A stretch of 9,009 nucleotides of DNA from an uncultured Pseudorhodobacter sp. (lineage in GTDB: Bacteria; Pseudomonadota; Alphaproteobacteria; Rhodobacterales; Rhodobacteraceae): assembly GCA_945952425.1 (NCBI GenBank), contig CAMFIX010000096.1, forward strand, positions 1 through 9,009. The letters are read 5' to 3'. Every line of letters begins with the position of its first letter. The first letter of the stretch is position 1. Shown piece by piece: positions 6,925 through 9,009 of this stretch. A program made the position numbers and the translations under genes. The notes beneath the pieces are model-generated. The model was not told the origin of the DNA. It ran no database searches and was given only the letters and a program-made list of their open reading frames with translations.

Positions 6925-6952
6925 CCATGCGCCGATCAAGATCGGCGCATGG
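6925..6952. promoter_or_regulatory. Perfect 13-bp inverted repeat enclosing a start codon
   Basis: The arms at 6925-6937 (CCATGCGCCGATC) and 6940-6952 are exact reverse complements separated by AA. It starts 16 nt after the methyltransferase stop. No T-run follows, so a standard terminator is unlikely. The right arm contains the ATG (6949-6951) of the next gene. As RNA it would form about 12 bp with a 4-nt loop and hide that start codon; as DNA it could be an operator for a dimeric regulator. An imperfect palindrome, TTAACCCGGGCTTAA (6910-6924), abuts it. Confidence 0.7.
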
Positions 6953-7176
6953 AACCGATTCGCATACACAACCCCGACTTCTGGCTGTCCGAGGTTTTCT
7001 CGGCTAAATCCGTCACCAGCGGCGGCGTCGTCCGCCGCGCCCGGCGCTGGGTCGAGGCCGAGATCGGCCTGGAAAAGTTCGAAAGCGCGGTCAGGGCGCG
7101 CGGCTTTCACCTGATCGAGGCGGGAAGCCAGCTGGTGGTTATCTGCCACTCCGGGCCGGTCTACCTGCGGTTCTGA
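6949..7176 (+). CDS. Conserved-looking small protein of unknown function (75 aa)
   Basis: The 75-residue product has a coherent composition. It has an N-terminal NPDFWLSEVF helix, a SGGVVRRARRWVEAEIGLEKFESAVRARGFHLIE-like segment (residues ~25-58) alternating basic and acidic residues, and a C-terminal strand QLVVICHSGPVYLRF. There is no signal peptide or membrane segment. I have a general impression that similar small proteins occur in Rhodobacteraceae, sometimes labelled by mistake as phosphoribosylanthranilate isomerase; at 75 residues it cannot be that enzyme. The ATG at 6949 is the only Met in the frame. It lacks a clear Shine-Dalgarno and lies inside the right arm of a perfect inverted repeat, so translation is either controlled or weak. 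The stop codon at 7174-7176 is the first triplet of a hairpin array. Function unknown. Confidence 0.65.
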   Translation: MEPIRIHNPDFWLSEVFSAKSVTSGGVVRRARRWVEAEIGLEKFESAVRARGFHLIEAGSQLVVICHSGPVYLRF

Positions 7177-7266
7177 TTTTCTGCGAAAATCACGTCGCCG
7201 AAGTTTCTGCGAAACTTCAGAGTTTTCGCAGAAAACTCGTCCCTTCGGAATTTCGCAGAAATTCCG
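7174..7266. repeat. Array of four covarying hairpins with a shared TTTC-TGC-GAAA core
   Basis: There are four perfect stem-loops. HP1 at 7174-7192 has an 8-bp stem TGATTTTC/GAAAATCA and loop TGC. HP2 at 7200-7218 has an 8-bp stem GAAGTTTC/GAAACTTC and loop TGC. HP3 at 7220-7238 has an 8-bp stem GAGTTTTC/GAAAACTC and loop GCA. HP4 at 7246-7266 has a 9-bp stem CGGAATTTC/GAAATTCCG and loop GCA. The core (TTTC, 3-nt loop, GAAA) is constant; the outer pairs differ but always pair. HP1 and HP2 read TTTCTGCGAAA on the plus strand, HP3 and HP4 on the minus strand. HP1 begins on the stop codon of the 75-aa gene and HP4 ends next to the ccmG stop (7267-7269). Transcripts from both sides would end in these hairpins. 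A role in convergent termination or 3'-end protection is inferred. Confidence 0.92.
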
Positions 7267-7791
7267 TTACTTGGCCTGGTCCATCGCCGGGCGCAGCTGG
7301 CTCAGCAAATTCGCCTCCGTGATCGGCCCCGCCAGCCGCATCACCACCTTGCCGGTCCCGTCGATCACATAGGTCTCGGGCACGCCATAGACCCCCCAAT
7401 CCAGCGCCATCCGCCCCTCGTCCGCGCCGATCTGCGTGAAAGGATTGCCCATCTCGTCCAGAAAGCCTTGGGCCGCCGGGGCCTTGTCCTTGTAATTGAT
7501 GCCGTAAATCGTGACGCCCTCGGCCTGCAGCCGCTCCAGCATCGGGTGCTCGGCCCGGCAGGGCTGGCACCACGAGGCCCAGAAGTTCACCAGCTTCAGC
7601 CCCGGCTTGCGCAGATCGGCATCGCTGGGCGGCGCGCCCGCGCCGAAGGCGGTCACCGTCACGGGCGGCGCGCTCTTGCCCTCCATCGTCGAGGGCAAGG
7701 GCTGGTCGCCCTTCTGCAGCCCGATGTAAAAGGCCAGGGCCAGCCCGCCGAAGAGGACCACGGGCAACAGGATCAGCGGCTTGAACGCCAT
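7267..7791 (-). CDS. ccmG: Thiol:disulfide interchange protein CcmG/DsbE (HelX)
   Basis: This is a membrane-anchored periplasmic thioredoxin-fold protein that helps keep apocytochrome c CXXCH cysteines reduced for heme attachment in the System I maturation pathway. The 174-residue product has an N-terminal anchor (residues 4-23, PLILLPVVLFGGLALAFYIG), a short linker, and a thioredoxin domain with the active site WCQPC (74-78; Cys75 and Cys78). The cis-proline segment is GVPET (Pro138), and VIDGTGKVV follows in the next strand. Length is typical of CcmG. The start at 7791 shares its A with the ccmD stop (TGATG), with a GAGGAG about 10 nt upstream. It is the last gene of the ccmBCDG order, as in Rhodobacter capsulatus helABCDX. 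Its stop abuts a hairpin array. Confidence 0.95.
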   Translation of the reverse strand: MAFKPLILLPVVLFGGLALAFYIGLQKGDQPLPSTMEGKSAPPVTVTAFGAGAPPSDADLRKPGLKLVNFWASWCQPCRAEHPMLERLQAEGVTIYGINYKDKAPAAQGFLDEMGNPFTQIGADEGRMALDWGVYGVPETYVIDGTGKVVMRLAGPITEANLLSQLRPAMDQAK

Positions 7792-7940
7792 CAGTCGGAA
7801 CTCCTCTCCAAAGCCTCCAGCGCGCGGCGGGCGCGGGCGCCCTGCCACAGGGTCACCGCGACCAGCACCGCGATCAGCCCCAGCGAGGCGCCATAGGCGC
7901 CCAGCACCGTGAAGGCATATTTCCCAAGATCGGGCATCAT
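7791..7940 (-). CDS. ccmD: Heme exporter protein CcmD
   Basis: This 49-residue single-span membrane protein belongs to the CcmABCD complex, in which it supports release of holo-CcmE. It reads MMPDLGKYAF, then a hydrophobic span at about residues 13-32 (LGAYGASLGLIAVLVAVTLW), then a charged cytoplasmic helix (QGARARRALEALERSSD). This is the normal CcmD layout. Two adjacent ATGs at 7940 and 7937 are possible; both follow a GGAGAGG, at 5 and 8 nt. The first overlaps the ccmC stop by 4 nt (ATGA), the second by 1 nt. The stop overlaps the ccmG start by 1 nt. Coupled translation of ccmC, ccmD and ccmG is likely. Confidence 0.9.
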   Translation of the reverse strand: MMPDLGKYAFTVLGAYGASLGLIAVLVAVTLWQGARARRALEALERSSD

Positions 7941-8665
7941 TCCATCCTCTCCCGCGCCATCAAGGCCCGCGCGCGCCGCAGCCGGATCTGCATCCGCGTC
8001 CGCATCAGGACCAGGGTCACGAACAGCAGGAAAAACCCCGCGATGCAGGTGACCAAAGGCCAGGCGAAGACGCCCGAGACCTCCGATCCGCCTGCCACCG
8101 ACAGCGATGCCCCCTGGTGCAGCCCCTGGTTCCAGAAGAGCACGGCATAACGCGACAGGAAGGCGAAGACCGAACCCACCATGCACAGGACCGAGGTCAG
8201 GTCGGCGGCGGTATCGGGGTCTTCGATCGCGGCCCAAAGCGCCTGATAGCCAAGGTAGAACAGGAACAGGATCAGGAAAGAGGTCAGCCGCGGGTCCCAG
8301 GCCCACCAGGTGCCCCACATCGGCTGGCCCCAGAAGGCGCCGGTCACCAGGCCGATGAGGGTAAAGGTCATCCCCACCGGCGCCGCCGCCCGTGCCGCCA
8401 GCGCGCTGACGTGGTGGCGGCGGATCAGCCAGATCAGGCTGCCCGCCAGCATCATGAACCAGCCGCCCACCCCCATCATCGCGGCGGGCACATGCAGGTA
8501 GATGATCTTGACGGTCGAGCCTTGCTTGTAATCGTCGCCGGTGAAGAAGAACCCCCAGGCGAGGCCGAAACTCACCAGGAGGGCGGCAAGGCTCGCCACC
8601 CAGGGCAGAACCGCGCCCGAGGTCTGCATGAACTTCTTGGGATTGGCATATTCCCAGATCGACAT
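7937..8665 (-). CDS. ccmC: Heme exporter/heme-handling protein CcmC
   Basis: This 242-residue inner membrane protein presents heme at the periplasmic face and promotes its attachment to CcmE. It shows six hydrophobic spans and the tryptophan-rich WWD motif WGTWWAWDPRLTS (117-129). The two conserved periplasmic histidines are at His58 (YLHVP) and His183 (GLHQGAS). Length and motifs are typical. The start at 8665 has an excellent Shine-Dalgarno (GGGGGGAGG, complement of 8671-8679). The longer frame to 8800 runs into repeat-bearing intergenic DNA and is not supported. Its stop overlaps ccmD. Unlike the tight junctions downstream, it is separated from ccmB by 154 bp. Confidence 0.96.
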   Translation of the reverse strand: MSIWEYANPKKFMQTSGAVLPWVASLAALLVSFGLAWGFFFTGDDYKQGSTVKIIYLHVPAAMMGVGGWFMMLAGSLIWLIRRHHVSALAARAAAPVGMTFTLIGLVTGAFWGQPMWGTWWAWDPRLTSFLILFLFYLGYQALWAAIEDPDTAADLTSVLCMVGSVFAFLSRYAVLFWNQGLHQGASLSVAGGSEVSGVFAWPLVTCIAGFFLLFVTLVLMRTRMQIRLRRARALMARERME

Positions 8666-8819
8666 CAGCGCCTCCCCCCTGGCCGGCCCAAAAACCCGCC
8701 GACTGCCCGCTTTGCGCCAGAGGCCCAAACCCCTGCCCCGCCGACTGCAAGCGCATCGCGCGCGTCGGCCCTGACTGCCCTGCCCGAGCCGCTTTGGCAA
8801 CTCACCATCCTGTCAGCCC
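8666..8819. repeat. ccmB-ccmC gap carrying GCAGTCGGC-type repeats
   Basis: This 154-bp spacer lies inside an otherwise compact operon. It holds GCCGACTGC at 8698-8706 and 8740-8748 (42 bp apart) and a degenerate CTGACTGC at 8771-8778. On the minus strand, the sense strand of the operon, these read GCAGTCGGC, the same 9-mer found in the cores downstream of the DUF882 gene. No open frame or terminator is evident. The ccmC ribosome-binding site is at its downstream end. Confidence 0.7.
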
Positions 8820-9009
8820 TCATTTCATATTCGCCCGCAACGCCGCTGCGGTGGCAAAGGGCAGGACCGCCAGCGCCCCCGCCGAAATCCCCGCCAAAAG
8901 CAGCATCGGCACCAGGGGCTGCAAGCCCGCCGCCCCCCGCCGCACCGCTTCGGCGCCGAAGATCAGCGTCGGCACATACATCGCCAGCACGATCACCCCC
9001 ACGATCAGC
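8820..9009 (-). CDS. ccmB: Heme exporter protein CcmB, C-terminal fragment
   Basis: This is the last ~62 residues of a membrane protein running off the right edge. It shows two hydrophobic spans: LIVGVIVLAMYVPTLIFG, then after a short polar turn (AEAVRRGAAG), LVPMLLLAGISAGALAVLPF. It ends ATAAALRANMK. This matches the C-terminus of CcmB, the permease partner of the CcmA ATPase, which with CcmC/D drives release of heme-loaded CcmE. The YVPTLIFG segment and the position directly upstream of ccmC support the call. No start is in the window; the GTG at 9002 is internal. Confidence 0.88.
   Translation of the reverse strand, partial: LIVGVIVLAMYVPTLIFGAEAVRRGAAGLQPLVPMLLLAGISAGALAVLPFATAAALRANMK

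Noticed and set aside
6925..6952. Rho-independent terminator for the one-carbon operon
   Set aside because: The stem is strong but no T-run follows on either strand, and a reading frame starts within it. It is kept as a regulatory inverted repeat instead.
8666..8800. N-terminal extension of CcmC
   Set aside because: The extension is Arg/Gly-rich repeat DNA. The ATG at 8665 has an ideal ribosome-binding site and a normal CcmC N-terminus.

Overview
The window is GC-rich and gene-dense. Its gene content points to an alphaproteobacterium of the Rhodobacteraceae/Paracoccaceae (Rhodobacter–Paracoccus–Roseobacter relatives). The evidence is the helABCDX-type cytochrome c maturation order, a Ppx/GppA–RlmE pair, a Tat-exported DUF882 protein, and a split-type methyltetrahydrofolate methyltransferase encoded next to a divergent MTHFR and a 'virulence factor' family small protein. 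Genus cannot be fixed from the sequence alone. No mobile element, phage gene, CRISPR array, rRNA or tRNA was seen.

Layout. Positions 1-1452 (minus) hold an L,D-transpeptidase whose C-terminus runs off the left edge. After a 383-bp divergent spacer, 1836-2402 (plus) encodes a Tat-exported DUF882/MepK-like peptidase. Together the two look like a maker and a possible cutter of 3-3 peptidoglycan crosslinks. A spacer with a 62-bp tandem repeat (four CAGTCGGCAG cores) and a strong two-way terminator (2542-2578) separates them from a minus-strand pair: a short Ppx/GppA phosphatase (3362-4507) overlapping rlmE (2592-3365) by 4 nt.

Divergent from these is a plus-strand one-carbon operon: a 'virulence factor' family protein (4677-4979), a divergent methylenetetrahydrofolate reductase (4989-5903) and a methyltetrahydrofolate:corrinoid methyltransferase (5911-6909). 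The reductase would make methyl-THF and the methyltransferase would pass the methyl group to a corrinoid protein, probably as part of a split methionine synthase. A small 75-residue protein follows, with its start codon inside a perfect inverted repeat.

From the right edge leftwards on the minus strand lies a cytochrome c maturation operon: ccmB (partial), a repeat-bearing 154-bp gap, ccmC, ccmD and ccmG (thiol-disulfide reductase). The last three are stop/start coupled.

The most unusual structure is at 7174-7266. Four short hairpins with different, fully paired outer stems share one invariant core (TTTC-TGC-GAAA or its reverse complement). They fill the convergent spacer exactly, from the stop codon of one gene to the stop codon of the other, with two copies oriented for each converging gene.
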